The notes under the pieces were generated by a model. That model made no database searches. It was not told where the DNA came from and saw only the letters and a list, made by a program, of their open reading frames with translations. Of a DNA stretch of 64,000 nucleotides, positions 7,521-21,200 are shown in pieces. Position 1 is the first letter of the stretch, and every line of letters starts with the position of its first letter. Source of the stretch: Mytilus californianus. Lineage: Eukaryota; Mollusca; Bivalvia; Mytilida; Mytilidae. The stretch covers positions 73,036,339 through 73,100,338 of the forward strand of contig NW_026262734.1 in the NCBI RefSeq assembly GCF_021869535.1, in the 5' to 3' direction. The position numbers and the translations under genes were made by a program.

Positions 7521-7533
7521 CCCTATTAGGTGA
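7521..7533. other. B-less A/A join, type 1 (CCCTATTAGGTGA)
   Basis: Here one A runs straight into the next. The left part (CCCTATTAGGT) is what precedes and starts a B module, and the right part (AGGTGAAATC) is what follows one, sharing AGGT. The same join occurs at 10561, 48560, 51144 and 61100. It equals a B-containing unit with 456 bp removed between two AGGT tetranucleotides. Confidence 0.85.
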
Positions 7534-8820
7534 AATCAGGAAATATAGAATCTGTACTTTGGCAACTTCCCTGAATGATTTGATGGTGTCAATTTGTCAA
7601 ATAGCATAAAACTAAAGGATTTAAACTTTTATTTGATAGAATTTCTGCAAAAATGACCAATTTGGGCATATTATGGTCAAAATAAGCATTTCATAGCTTT
7701 TTCAATTTTGATGCATAAGTGGCATTCTGACTTTCTATCTGACAGGTTTTTATGTGTCAATATTTGTGTTTCTATGCTTCAATCCAGTTGTATTACTCAT
7801 TTGTGAACTCTGAATCTACAGAAAAGAAGATTATCTCAAACAATATGTACAAAATGTGTTGTATATATGACCCTCGTCTAACGCCCTGTTTGGATCAAGT
7901 TAAATGTGAGGAGCTTGGAACATAAAAGTTGAAGTCCATAATAAAGACCTCACTAAATTTGTATAAAAAGCACTTAACAATGTCTTTTGTACCTGTTTCA
8001 TGTCACATAATATCTTTCTTTTCTTCTGTAGGATAGCAAGTTGTTCAAATATAAGCTTGTTGCGACTAAAATTACATGCATGTTTTTCACTAAAAAGTGA
8101 AAAATCTATGTATCAGACCATACTGTCAGCAAAAAAAGTTGAATGCAAGAGTCTTTTTGTGCTCAGATTTATTGTATCATGTCACCTGAGTATAGAAATG
8201 ATAGAAAAGACACAAATTTTTATTTCCTATAGCTTCAATATGCATTTTTAAATGTACATATGTGCTACGGCCTAAATTGACCCTAAATTATTTTCAGTCT
8301 TACTTGGCCTAAGACCCTTTTAAACTAATATGATATGTTATTTGTGAGTTTTCTTTCCATTTAAAGTACATTAAATACATATGTAAGGATTATTTATAAC
8401 CAAAAAGCTTTACAAATTTAAAATTGCTGGAAAATATTACATCTTCATGTAAGGCCCCCCTTCATTGGAAAACCTCCATTTTTAGGCACAGGCTCATATA
8501 AATTTGACTTTTTAATAATTATGATAAGTCTGATAAATCAAATGAGTACTCAATTGCTTTTAATACATAATATTTTATATATTAAGGCATTTAAAAAGTA
8601 TTTTTTTGCAGTATTTAAATTTTTTAAGCCCCAAATGTTGATAGTTGAAATTTTTCAATTTTAACATCTACATTTAACACGCAAAGTTGAATATAGAATT
8701 AGTCATATTGTCTATAATATATATCCTATTGCCATGAAACTTTGTAGGCAGTCTTATAATTTATTAAGCTTTGGTCATACCAAGTTTCATTAAGATTGGT
8801 CAACTTTTTCTACCCTATTA

Positions 8821-9271
8821 GGTCCGAGTACACAGTTATCGTCCTTTAATTTTCGTTGTCCACAAATGTAGTCCCTAGTGTGGACAGTGTGTTACTTGCC
8901 ATTTTTTTTTATACCCCTTCCAAATTTATTTCTCCATGTTTTATGACTCAAATAGCAAGTAGGGGGGTGAAATGACACTGTAAAAAAATTTGGGTCATGA
9001 ATTTTAAAGTAAAGTAGTGATTTGGTCCAGCTGAAAAATGTTAAAAATTAGCACTTCGGAAGCTGTCAAAAGATTTGAAGACCCCCTTAACATAAAATTG
9101 TCCATATTTTGAGTTAGAGCCGATGAAGTTTTCTATAATTTTGATATAATTTGTCCCAAAAGTAGTATAACACACTGTAAAAATATTATTGAGAAAGCGC
9201 AGGTGGGATTTTTTTAATTTTCATTTATTGTCTAAAAGAAATGCACTACGAAATAACTGTGTACTCGGACC
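8821..9271 (+). mobile_element. Module B, second copy, shares T variant with first
   Basis: Both inverted repeats are intact. Position 348 of the module (9168) is T, as at 6128; the other 24 copies have C. The T completes the 11-bp internal inverted repeat TAACACACTGT, so T may be ancestral. With the following two A modules it forms the second of two consecutive 3,040-bp B-A-A blocks. Confidence 0.8.
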
Positions 9272-12200
9272 TAAGAGGTGAAATCAGGAAATATAGAATC
9301 TGTACTTTGGCAACTTCCCTGAATGATTTGATGGTGTCAATTTGTCAAATAGCATAAAACTAAAGGATTTAAACTTTTATTTGATAGAATTTCTGCAAAA
9401 ATGACCAATTTGGGCATATTATGGTCAAAATAAGCATTTCATAGCTTTTTCAATTTTGATGCATAAGTGGCATTCTGACTTTCTATCTGACAGGTTTTTA
9501 TGTGTCAATATTTGTGTTTCTATGCTTCAATCCAGTTGTATTACTCATTTGTGAACTCTGAATCTACAGAAAAGAAGATTATCTCAAACAATATGTACAA
9601 AATGTGTTGTATATATGACCCTCGTCTAACGCCCTGTTTGGATCAAGTTAAATGTGAGGAGCTTGGAACATAAAAGTTGAAGTCCATAATAAAGACCTCA
9701 CTAAATTTGTATAAAAAGCACTTAACAATGTCTTTTGTACCTGTTTCATGTCACATAATATCTTTCTTTTCTTCTGTAGGATAGCAAGTTGTTCAAATAT
9801 AAGCTTGTTGCGACTAAAATTACATGCATGTTTTTCACTAAAAAGTGAAAAATCTATGTATCAGACCATACTGTCAGCAAAAAAAGTTGAATGCAAGAGT
9901 CTTTTTGTGCTCAGATTTATTGTATCATGTCACCTGAGTATAGAAATGATAGAAAAGACACAAATTTTTATTTCCTATAGCTTCAATATGCATTTTTAAA
10001 TGTACATATGTGCTACGGCCTAAATTGACCCTAAATTATTTTCAGTCTTACTTGGCCTAAGACCCTTTTAAACTAATATGATATGTTATTTGTGAGTTTT
10101 CTTTCCATTTAAAGTACATTAAATACATATGTAAGGATTATTTATAACCAAAAAGCTTTACAAATTTAAAATTGCTGGAAAATATTACATCTTCATGTAA
10201 GGCCCCCCTTCATTGGAAAACCTCCATTTTTAGGCACAGGCTCATATAAATTTGACTTTTTAATAATTATGATAAGTCTGATAAATCAAATGAGTACTCA
10301 ATTGCTTTTAATACATAATATTTTATATATTAAGGCATTTAAAAAGTATTTTTTTGCAGTATTTAAATTTTTTAAGCCCCAAATGTTGATAGTTGAAATT
10401 TTTCAATTTTAACATCTACATTTAACACGCAAAGTTGAATATAGAATTAGTCATATTGTCTATAATATATATCCTATTGCCATGAAACTTTGTAGGCAGT
10501 CTTATAATTTATTAAGCTTTGGTCATACCAAGTTTCATTAAGATTGGTCAACTTTTTCTACCCTATTAGGTGAAATCAGGAAATATAGAATCTGTACTTT
10601 GGCAACTTCCCTGAATGATTTGATGGTGTCAATTTGTCAAATAGCATAAAACTAAAGGATTTAAACTTTTATTTGATAGAATTTCTGCAAAAATGACCAA
10701 TTTGGGCATATTATGGTCAAAATAAGCATTTCATAGCTTTTTCAATTTTGATGCATAAGTGGCATTCTGACTTTCTATCTGACAGGTTTTTATGTGTCAA
10801 TATTTGTGTTTCTATGCTTCAATCCAGTTGTATTACTCATTTGTGAACTCTGAATCTACAGAAAAGAAGATTATCTCAAACAATATGTACAAAATGTGTT
10901 GTATATATGACCCTCGTCTAACGCCCTGTTTGGATCAAGTTAAATGTGAGGAGCTTGGAACATAAAAGTTGAAGTCCATAATAAAGACCTCACTAAATTT
11001 GTATAAAAAGCACTTAACAATGTCTTTTGTACCTGTTTCATGTCACATAATATCTTTCTTTTCTTCTGTAGGATAGCAAGTTGTTCAAATATAAGCTTGT
11101 TGCGACTAAAATTACATGCATGTTTTTCACTAAAAAGTGAAAAATCTATGTATCAGACCATACTGTCAGCAAAAAAAGTTGAATGCAAGAGTCTTTTTGT
11201 GCTCAGATTTATTGTATCATGTCACCTGAGTATAGAAATGATAGAAAAGACACAAATTTTTATTTCCTATAGCTTCAATATGCATTTTTAAATGTACATA
11301 TGTGCTACGGCCTAAATTGACCCTAAATTATTTTCAGTCTTACTTGGCCTAAGACCCTTTTAAACTAATATGATATGTTATTTGTGAGTTTTCTTTCCAT
11401 TTAAAGTACATTAAATACATATGTAAGGATTATTTATAACCAAAAAGCTTTACAAATTTAAAATTGCTGGAAAATATTACATCTTCATGTAAGGCCCCCC
11501 TTCATTGGAAAACCTCCATTTTTAGGCACAGGCTCATATAAATTTGACTTTTTAATAATTATGATAAGTCTGATAAATCAAATGAGTACTCAATTGCTTT
11601 TAATACATAATATTTTATATATTAAGGCATTTAAAAAGTATTTTTTTGCAGTATTTAAATTTTTTAAGCCCCAAATGTTGATAGTTGAAATTTTTCAATT
11701 TTAACATCTACATTTAACACGCAAAGTTGAATATAGAATTAGTCATATTGTCTATAATATATATCCTATTGCCATGAAACTTTGTAGGCAGTCTTATAAT
11801 TTATTAAGCTTTGGTCATACCAAGTTTCATTAAGATTGGTCAACTTTTTCTACCCTATTAGGTCCGAGTACACAGTTATCGTCCTTTAATTTTCGTTGTC
11901 CACAAATGTAGTCCCTAGTGTGGACAGTGTGTTACTTGCCATTTTTTTTTATACCCCTTCCAAATTTATTTCTCCATGTTTTATGACTCAAATAGCAAGT
12001 AGGGGGGTGAAATGACACTGTAAAAAAATTTGGGTCATGAATTTTAAAGTAAAGTAGTGATTTGGTCCAGCTGAAAAATGTTAAAAATTAGCACTTCGGA
12101 AGCTGTCAAAAGATTTGAAGACCCCCTTAACATAAAATTGTCCATATTTTGAGTTAGAGCCGATGAAGTTTTCTATAATTTTGATATAATTTGTCCCAAA

Positions 12201-15200
12201 AGTAGTACAACACACTGTAAAAATATTATTGAGAAAGCGCAGGTGGGATTTTTTTAATTTTCATTTATTGTCTAAAAGAAATGCACTACGAAATAACTGT
12301 GTACTCGGACCTAAGAGGTGAAATCAGGAAATATAGAATCTGTACTTTGGCAACTTCCCTGAATGATTTGATGGTGTCAATTTGTCAAATAGCATAAAAC
12401 TAAAGGATTTAAACTTTTATTTGATAGAATTTCTGCAAAAATGACCAATTTGGGCATATTATGGTCAAAATAAGCATTTCATAGCTTTTTCAATTTTGAT
12501 GCATAAGTGGCATTCTGACTTTCTATCTGACAGGTTTTTATGTGTCAATATTTGTGTTTCTATGCTTCAATCCAGTTGTATTACTCATTTGTGAACTCTG
12601 AATCTACAGAAAAGAAGATTATCTCAAACAATATGTACAAAATGTGTTGTATATATGACCCTCGTCTAACGCCCTGTTTGGATCAAGTTAAATGTGAGGA
12701 GCTTGGAACATAAAAGTTGAAGTCCATAATAAAGACCTCACTAAATTTGTATAAAAAGCACTTAACAATGTCTTTTGTACCTGTTTCATGTCACATAATA
12801 TCTTTCTTTTCTTCTGTAGGATAGCAAGTTGTTCAAATATAAGCTTGTTGCGACTAAAATTACATGCATGTTTTTCACTAAAAAGTGAAAAATCTATGTA
12901 TCAGACCATACTGTCAGCAAAAAAAGTTGAATGCAAGAGTCTTTTTGTGCTCAGATTTATTGTATCATGTCACCTGAGTATAGAAATGATAGAAAAGACA
13001 CAAATTTTTATTTCCTATAGCTTCAATATGCATTTTTAAATGTACATATGTGCTACGGCCTAAATTGACCCTAAATTATTTTCAGTCTTACTTGGCCTAA
13101 GACCCTTTTAAACTAATATGATATGTTATTTGTGAGTTTTCTTTCCATTTAAAGTACATTAAATACATATGTAAGGATTATTTATAACCAAAAAGCTTTA
13201 CAAATTTAAAATTGCTGGAAAATATTACATCTTCATGTAAGGCCCCCCTTCATTGGAAAACCTCCATTTTTAGGCACAGGCTCATATAAATTTGACTTTT
13301 TAATAATTATGATAAGTCTGATAAATCAAATGAGTACTCAATTGCTTTTAATACATAATATTTTATATATTAAGGCATTTAAAAAGTATTTTTTTGCAGT
13401 ATTTAAATTTTTTAAGCCCCAAATGTTGATAGTTGAAATTTTTCAATTTTAACATCTACATTTAACACGCAAAGTTGAATATAGAATTAGTCATATTGTC
13501 TATAATATATATCCTATTGCCATGAAACTTTGTAGGCAGTCTTATAATTTATTAAGCTTTGGTCATACCAAGTTTCATTAAGATTGGTCAACTTTTTCTA
13601 CCCTATTAGGTCCGAGTACACAGTTATCGTCCTTTAATTTTCGTTGTCCACAAATGTAGTCCCTAGTGTGGACAGTGTGTTACTTGCCATTTTTTTTTAT
13701 ACCCCTTCCAAATTTATTTCTCCATGTTTTATGACTCAAATAGCAAGTAGGGGGGTGAAATGACACTGTAAAAAAATTTGGGTCATGAATTTTAAAGTAA
13801 AGTAGTGATTTGGTCCAGCTGAAAAATGTTAAAAATTAGCACTTCGGAAGCTGTCAAAAGATTTGAAGACCCCCTTAACATAAAATTGTCCATATTTTGA
13901 GTTAGAGCCGATGAAGTTTTCTATAATTTTGATATAATTTGTCCCAAAAGTAGTACAACACACTGTAAAAATATTATTGAGAAAGCGCAGGTGGGATTTT
14001 TTTAATTTTCATTTATTGTCTAAAAGAAATGCACTACGAAATAACTGTGTACTCGGACCTAAGAGGTGAAATCAGGAAATATAGAATCTGTACTTTGGCA
14101 ACTTCCCTGAATGATTTGATGGTGTCAATTTGTCAAATAGCATAAAACTAAAGGATTTAAACTTTTATTTGATAGAATTTCTGCAAAAATGACCAATTTG
14201 GGCATATTATGGTCAAAATAAGCATTTCATAGCTTTTTCAATTTTGATGCATAAGTGGCATTCTGACTTTCTATCTGACAGGTTTTTATGTGTCAATATT
14301 TGTGTTTCTATGCTTCAATCCAGTTGTATTACTCATTTGTGAACTCTGAATCTACAGAAAAGAAGATTATCTCAAACAATATGTACAAAATGTGTTGTAT
14401 ATATGACCCTCGTCTAACGCCCTGTTTGGATCAAGTTAAATGTGAGGAGCTTGGAACATAAAAGTTGAAGTCCATAATAAAGACCTCACTAAATTTGTAT
14501 AAAAAGCACTTAACAATGTCTTTTGTACCTGTTTCATGTCACATAATATCTTTCTTTTCTTCTGTAGGATAGCAAGTTGTTCAAATATAAGCTTGTTGCG
14601 ACTAAAATTACATGCATGTTTTTCACTAAAAAGTGAAAAATCTATGTATCAGACCATACTGTCAGCAAAAAAAGTTGAATGCAAGAGTCTTTTTGTGCTC
14701 AGATTTATTGTATCATGTCACCTGAGTATAGAAATGATAGAAAAGACACAAATTTTTATTTCCTATAGCTTCAATATGCATTTTTAAATGTACATATGTG
14801 CTACGGCCTAAATTGACCCTAAATTATTTTCAGTCTTACTTGGCCTAAGACCCTTTTAAACTAATATGATATGTTATTTGTGAGTTTTCTTTCCATTTAA
14901 AGTACATTAAATACATATGTAAGGATTATTTATAACCAAAAAGCTTTACAAATTTAAAATTGCTGGAAAATATTACATCTTCATGTAAGGCCCCCCTTCA
15001 TTGGAAAACCTCCATTTTTAGGCACAGGCTCATATAAATTTGACTTTTTAATAATTATGATAAGTCTGATAAATCAAATGAGTACTCAATTGCTTTTAAT
15101 ACATAATATTTTATATATTAAGGCATTTAAAAAGTATTTTTTTGCAGTATTTAAATTTTTTAAGCCCCAAATGTTGATAGTTGAAATTTTTCAATTTTAA

Positions 15201-18200
15201 CATCTACATTTAACACGCAAAGTTGAATATAGAATTAGTCATATTGTCTATAATATATATCCTATTGCCATGAAACTTTGTAGGCAGTCTTATAATTTAT
15301 TAAGCTTTGGTCATACCAAGTTTCATTAAGATTGGTCAACTTTTTCTACCCTATTAGGTCCGAGTACACAGTTATCGTCCTTTAATTTTCGTTGTCCACA
15401 AATGTAGTCCCTAGTGTGGACAGTGTGTTACTTGCCATTTTTTTTTATACCCCTTCCAAATTTATTTCTCCATGTTTTATGACTCAAATAGCAAGTAGGG
15501 GGGTGAAATGACACTGTAAAAAAATTTGGGTCATGAATTTTAAAGTAAAGTAGTGATTTGGTCCAGCTGAAAAATGTTAAAAATTAGCACTTCGGAAGCT
15601 GTCAAAAGATTTGAAGACCCCCTTAACATAAAATTGTCCATATTTTGAGTTAGAGCCGATGAAGTTTTCTATAATTTTGATATAATTTGTCCCAAAAGTA
15701 GTACAACACACTGTAAAAATATTATTGAGAAAGCGCAGGTGGGATTTTTTTAATTTTCATTTATTGTCTAAAAGAAATGCACTACGAAATAACTGTGTAC
15801 TCGGACCTAAGAGGTGAAATCAGGAAATATAGAATCTGTACTTTGGCAACTTCCCTGAATGATTTGATGGTGTCAATTTGTCAAATAGCATAAAACTAAA
15901 GGATTTAAACTTTTATTTGATAGAATTTCTGCAAAAATGACCAATTTGGGCATATTATGGTCAAAATAAGCATTTCATAGCTTTTTCAATTTTGATGCAT
16001 AAGTGGCATTCTGACTTTCTATCTGACAGGTTTTTATGTGTCAATATTTGTGTTTCTATGCTTCAATCCAGTTGTATTACTCATTTGTGAACTCTGAATC
16101 TACAGAAAAGAAGATTATCTCAAACAATATGTACAAAATGTGTTGTATATATGACCCTCGTCTAACGCCCTGTTTGGATCAAGTTAAATGTGAGGAGCTT
16201 GGAACATAAAAGTTGAAGTCCATAATAAAGACCTCACTAAATTTGTATAAAAAGCACTTAACAATGTCTTTTGTACCTGTTTCATGTCACATAATATCTT
16301 TCTTTTCTTCTGTAGGATAGCAAGTTGTTCAAATATAAGCTTGTTGCGACTAAAATTACATGCATGTTTTTCACTAAAAAGTGAAAAATCTATGTATCAG
16401 ACCATACTGTCAGCAAAAAAAGTTGAATGCAAGAGTCTTTTTGTGCTCAGATTTATTGTATCATGTCACCTGAGTATAGAAATGATAGAAAAGACACAAA
16501 TTTTTATTTCCTATAGCTTCAATATGCATTTTTAAATGTACATATGTGCTACGGCCTAAATTGACCCTAAATTATTTTCAGTCTTACTTGGCCTAAGACC
16601 CTTTTAAACTAATATGATATGTTATTTGTGAGTTTTCTTTCCATTTAAAGTACATTAAATACATATGTAAGGATTATTTATAACCAAAAAGCTTTACAAA
16701 TTTAAAATTGCTGGAAAATATTACATCTTCATGTAAGGCCCCCCTTCATTGGAAAACCTCCATTTTTAGGCACAGGCTCATATAAATTTGACTTTTTAAT
16801 AATTATGATAAGTCTGATAAATCAAATGAGTACTCAATTGCTTTTAATACATAATATTTTATATATTAAGGCATTTAAAAAGTATTTTTTTGCAGTATTT
16901 AAATTTTTTAAGCCCCAAATGTTGATAGTTGAAATTTTTCAATTTTAACATCTACATTTAACACGCAAAGTTGAATATAGAATTAGTCATATTGTCTATA
17001 ATATATATCCTATTGCCATGAAACTTTGTAGGCAGTCTTATAATTTATTAAGCTTTGGTCATACCAAGTTTCATTAAGATTGGTCAACTTTTTCTACCCT
17101 ATTAGGTCCGAGTACACAGTTATCGTCCTTTAATTTTCGTTGTCCACAAATGTAGTCCCTAGTGTGGACAGTGTGTTACTTGCCATTTTTTTTTATACCC
17201 CTTCCAAATTTATTTCTCCATGTTTTATGACTCAAATAGCAAGTAGGGGGGTGAAATGACACTGTAAAAAAATTTGGGTCATGAATTTTAAAGTAAAGTA
17301 GTGATTTGGTCCAGCTGAAAAATGTTAAAAATTAGCACTTCGGAAGCTGTCAAAAGATTTGAAGACCCCCTTAACATAAAATTGTCCATATTTTGAGTTA
17401 GAGCCGATGAAGTTTTCTATAATTTTGATATAATTTGTCCCAAAAGTAGTACAACACACTGTAAAAATATTATTGAGAAAGCGCAGGTGGGATTTTTTTA
17501 ATTTTCATTTATTGTCTAAAAGAAATGCACTACGAAATAACTGTGTACTCGGACCTAAGAGGTGAAATCAGGAAATATAGAATCTGTACTTTGGCAACTT
17601 CCCTGAATGATTTGATGGTGTCAATTTGTCAAATAGCATAAAACTAAAGGATTTAAACTTTTATTTGATAGAATTTCTGCAAAAATGACCAATTTGGGCA
17701 TATTATGGTCAAAATAAGCATTTCATAGCTTTTTCAATTTTGATGCATAAGTGGCATTCTGACTTTCTATCTGACAGGTTTTTATGTGTCAATATTTGTG
17801 TTTCTATGCTTCAATCCAGTTGTATTACTCATTTGTGAACTCTGAATCTACAGAAAAGAAGATTATCTCAAACAATATGTACAAAATGTGTTGTATATAT
17901 GACCCTCGTCTAACGCCCTGTTTGGATCAAGTTAAATGTGAGGAGCTTGGAACATAAAAGTTGAAGTCCATAATAAAGACCTCACTAAATTTGTATAAAA
18001 AGCACTTAACAATGTCTTTTGTACCTGTTTCATGTCACATAATATCTTTCTTTTCTTCTGTAGGATAGCAAGTTGTTCAAATATAAGCTTGTTGCGACTA
18101 AAATTACATGCATGTTTTTCACTAAAAAGTGAAAAATCTATGTATCAGACCATACTGTCAGCAAAAAAAGTTGAATGCAAGAGTCTTTTTGTGCTCAGAT

Positions 18201-21200
18201 TTATTGTATCATGTCACCTGAGTATAGAAATGATAGAAAAGACACAAATTTTTATTTCCTATAGCTTCAATATGCATTTTTAAATGTACATATGTGCTAC
18301 GGCCTAAATTGACCCTAAATTATTTTCAGTCTTACTTGGCCTAAGACCCTTTTAAACTAATATGATATGTTATTTGTGAGTTTTCTTTCCATTTAAAGTA
18401 CATTAAATACATATGTAAGGATTATTTATAACCAAAAAGCTTTACAAATTTAAAATTGCTGGAAAATATTACATCTTCATGTAAGGCCCCCCTTCATTGG
18501 AAAACCTCCATTTTTAGGCACAGGCTCATATAAATTTGACTTTTTAATAATTATGATAAGTCTGATAAATCAAATGAGTACTCAATTGCTTTTAATACAT
18601 AATATTTTATATATTAAGGCATTTAAAAAGTATTTTTTTGCAGTATTTAAATTTTTTAAGCCCCAAATGTTGATAGTTGAAATTTTTCAATTTTAACATC
18701 TACATTTAACACGCAAAGTTGAATATAGAATTAGTCATATTGTCTATAATATATATCCTATTGCCATGAAACTTTGTAGGCAGTCTTATAATTTATTAAG
18801 CTTTGGTCATACCAAGTTTCATTAAGATTGGTCAACTTTTTCTACCCTATTAGGTCCGAGTACACAGTTATCGTCCTTTAATTTTCGTTGTCCACAAATG
18901 TAGTCCCTAGTGTGGACAGTGTGTTACTTGCCATTTTTTTTTATACCCCTTCCAAATTTATTTCTCCATGTTTTATGACTCAAATAGCAAGTAGGGGGGT
19001 GAAATGACACTGTAAAAAAATTTGGGTCATGAATTTTAAAGTAAAGTAGTGATTTGGTCCAGCTGAAAAATGTTAAAAATTAGCACTTCGGAAGCTGTCA
19101 AAAGATTTGAAGACCCCCTTAACATAAAATTGTCCATATTTTGAGTTAGAGCCGATGAAGTTTTCTATAATTTTGATATAATTTGTCCCAAAAGTAGTAC
19201 AACACACTGTAAAAATATTATTGAGAAAGCGCAGGTGGGATTTTTTTAATTTTCATTTATTGTCTAAAAGAAATGCACTACGAAATAACTGTGTACTCGG
19301 ACCTAAGAGGTGAAATCAGGAAATATAGAATCTGTACTTTGGCAACTTCCCTGAATGATTTGATGGTGTCAATTTGTCAAATAGCATAAAACTAAAGGAT
19401 TTAAACTTTTATTTGATAGAATTTCTGCAAAAATGACCAATTTGGGCATATTATGGTCAAAATAAGCATTTCATAGCTTTTTCAATTTTGATGCATAAGT
19501 GGCATTCTGACTTTCTATCTGACAGGTTTTTATGTGTCAATATTTGTGTTTCTATGCTTCAATCCAGTTGTATTACTCATTTGTGAACTCTGAATCTACA
19601 GAAAAGAAGATTATCTCAAACAATATGTACAAAATGTGTTGTATATATGACCCTCGTCTAACGCCCTGTTTGGATCAAGTTAAATGTGAGGAGCTTGGAA
19701 CATAAAAGTTGAAGTCCATAATAAAGACCTCACTAAATTTGTATAAAAAGCACTTAACAATGTCTTTTGTACCTGTTTCATGTCACATAATATCTTTCTT
19801 TTCTTCTGTAGGATAGCAAGTTGTTCAAATATAAGCTTGTTGCGACTAAAATTACATGCATGTTTTTCACTAAAAAGTGAAAAATCTATGTATCAGACCA
19901 TACTGTCAGCAAAAAAAGTTGAATGCAAGAGTCTTTTTGTGCTCAGATTTATTGTATCATGTCACCTGAGTATAGAAATGATAGAAAAGACACAAATTTT
20001 TATTTCCTATAGCTTCAATATGCATTTTTAAATGTACATATGTGCTACGGCCTAAATTGACCCTAAATTATTTTCAGTCTTACTTGGCCTAAGACCCTTT
20101 TAAACTAATATGATATGTTATTTGTGAGTTTTCTTTCCATTTAAAGTACATTAAATACATATGTAAGGATTATTTATAACCAAAAAGCTTTACAAATTTA
20201 AAATTGCTGGAAAATATTACATCTTCATGTAAGGCCCCCCTTCATTGGAAAACCTCCATTTTTAGGCACAGGCTCATATAAATTTGACTTTTTAATAATT
20301 ATGATAAGTCTGATAAATCAAATGAGTACTCAATTGCTTTTAATACATAATATTTTATATATTAAGGCATTTAAAAAGTATTTTTTTGCAGTATTTAAAT
20401 TTTTTAAGCCCCAAATGTTGATAGTTGAAATTTTTCAATTTTAACATCTACATTTAACACGCAAAGTTGAATATAGAATTAGTCATATTGTCTATAATAT
20501 ATATCCTATTGCCATGAAACTTTGTAGGCAGTCTTATAATTTATTAAGCTTTGGTCATACCAAGTTTCATTAAGATTGGTCAACTTTTTCTACCCTATTA
20601 GGTCCGAGTACACAGTTATCGTCCTTTAATTTTCGTTGTCCACAAATGTAGTCCCTAGTGTGGACAGTGTGTTACTTGCCATTTTTTTTTATACCCCTTC
20701 CAAATTTATTTCTCCATGTTTTATGACTCAAATAGCAAGTAGGGGGGTGAAATGACACTGTAAAAAAATTTGGGTCATGAATTTTAAAGTAAAGTAGTGA
20801 TTTGGTCCAGCTGAAAAATGTTAAAAATTAGCACTTCGGAAGCTGTCAAAAGATTTGAAGACCCCCTTAACATAAAATTGTCCATATTTTGAGTTAGAGC
20901 CGATGAAGTTTTCTATAATTTTGATATAATTTGTCCCAAAAGTAGTACAACACACTGTAAAAATATTATTGAGAAAGCGCAGGTGGGATTTTTTTAATTT
21001 TCATTTATTGTCTAAAAGAAATGCACTACGAAATAACTGTGTACTCGGACCTAAGAGGTGAAATCAGGAAATATAGAATCTGTACTTTGGCAACTTCCCT
21101 GAATGATTTGATGGTGTCAATTTGTCAAATAGCATAAAACTAAAGGATTTAAACTTTTATTTGATAGAATTTCTGCAAAAATGACCAATTTGGGCATATT

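Larger units (their letters stand above)
6232..7528 (+). repeat. Module A, first copy: about 1.3-kb satellite monomer
   Basis: Between B copies the module is 1,297 bp, from TAAGAGGTGAAATCAGG to TTTTTCTACCCTATTA. It has no terminal inverted repeats, no LTR-like ends and no long frame. Landmarks in this copy: AATAAA at 6648, a TATA-like TATAAAAAG at 6670, a splice-acceptor-like tract ending at 6739, an 83-codon frame 6708-6959, palindromes ACATGCATGT at 6782-6791 and a hairpin at 6791-6812. The right end, CCAAGTTTCATTAAGATTGG near 7489-7508, has the look of old dispersed repeat sequence. I cannot tell whether A comes from a gene fragment, a transposon interior or anonymous DNA. Confidence 0.85.

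Noticed and set aside
6232..7528. Module A as a Helitron or LTR element
   Set aside because: No TC start with a CTRR end preceded by a terminal hairpin, no TG...CA direct repeats, no primer-binding site and no coding remnants were seen.
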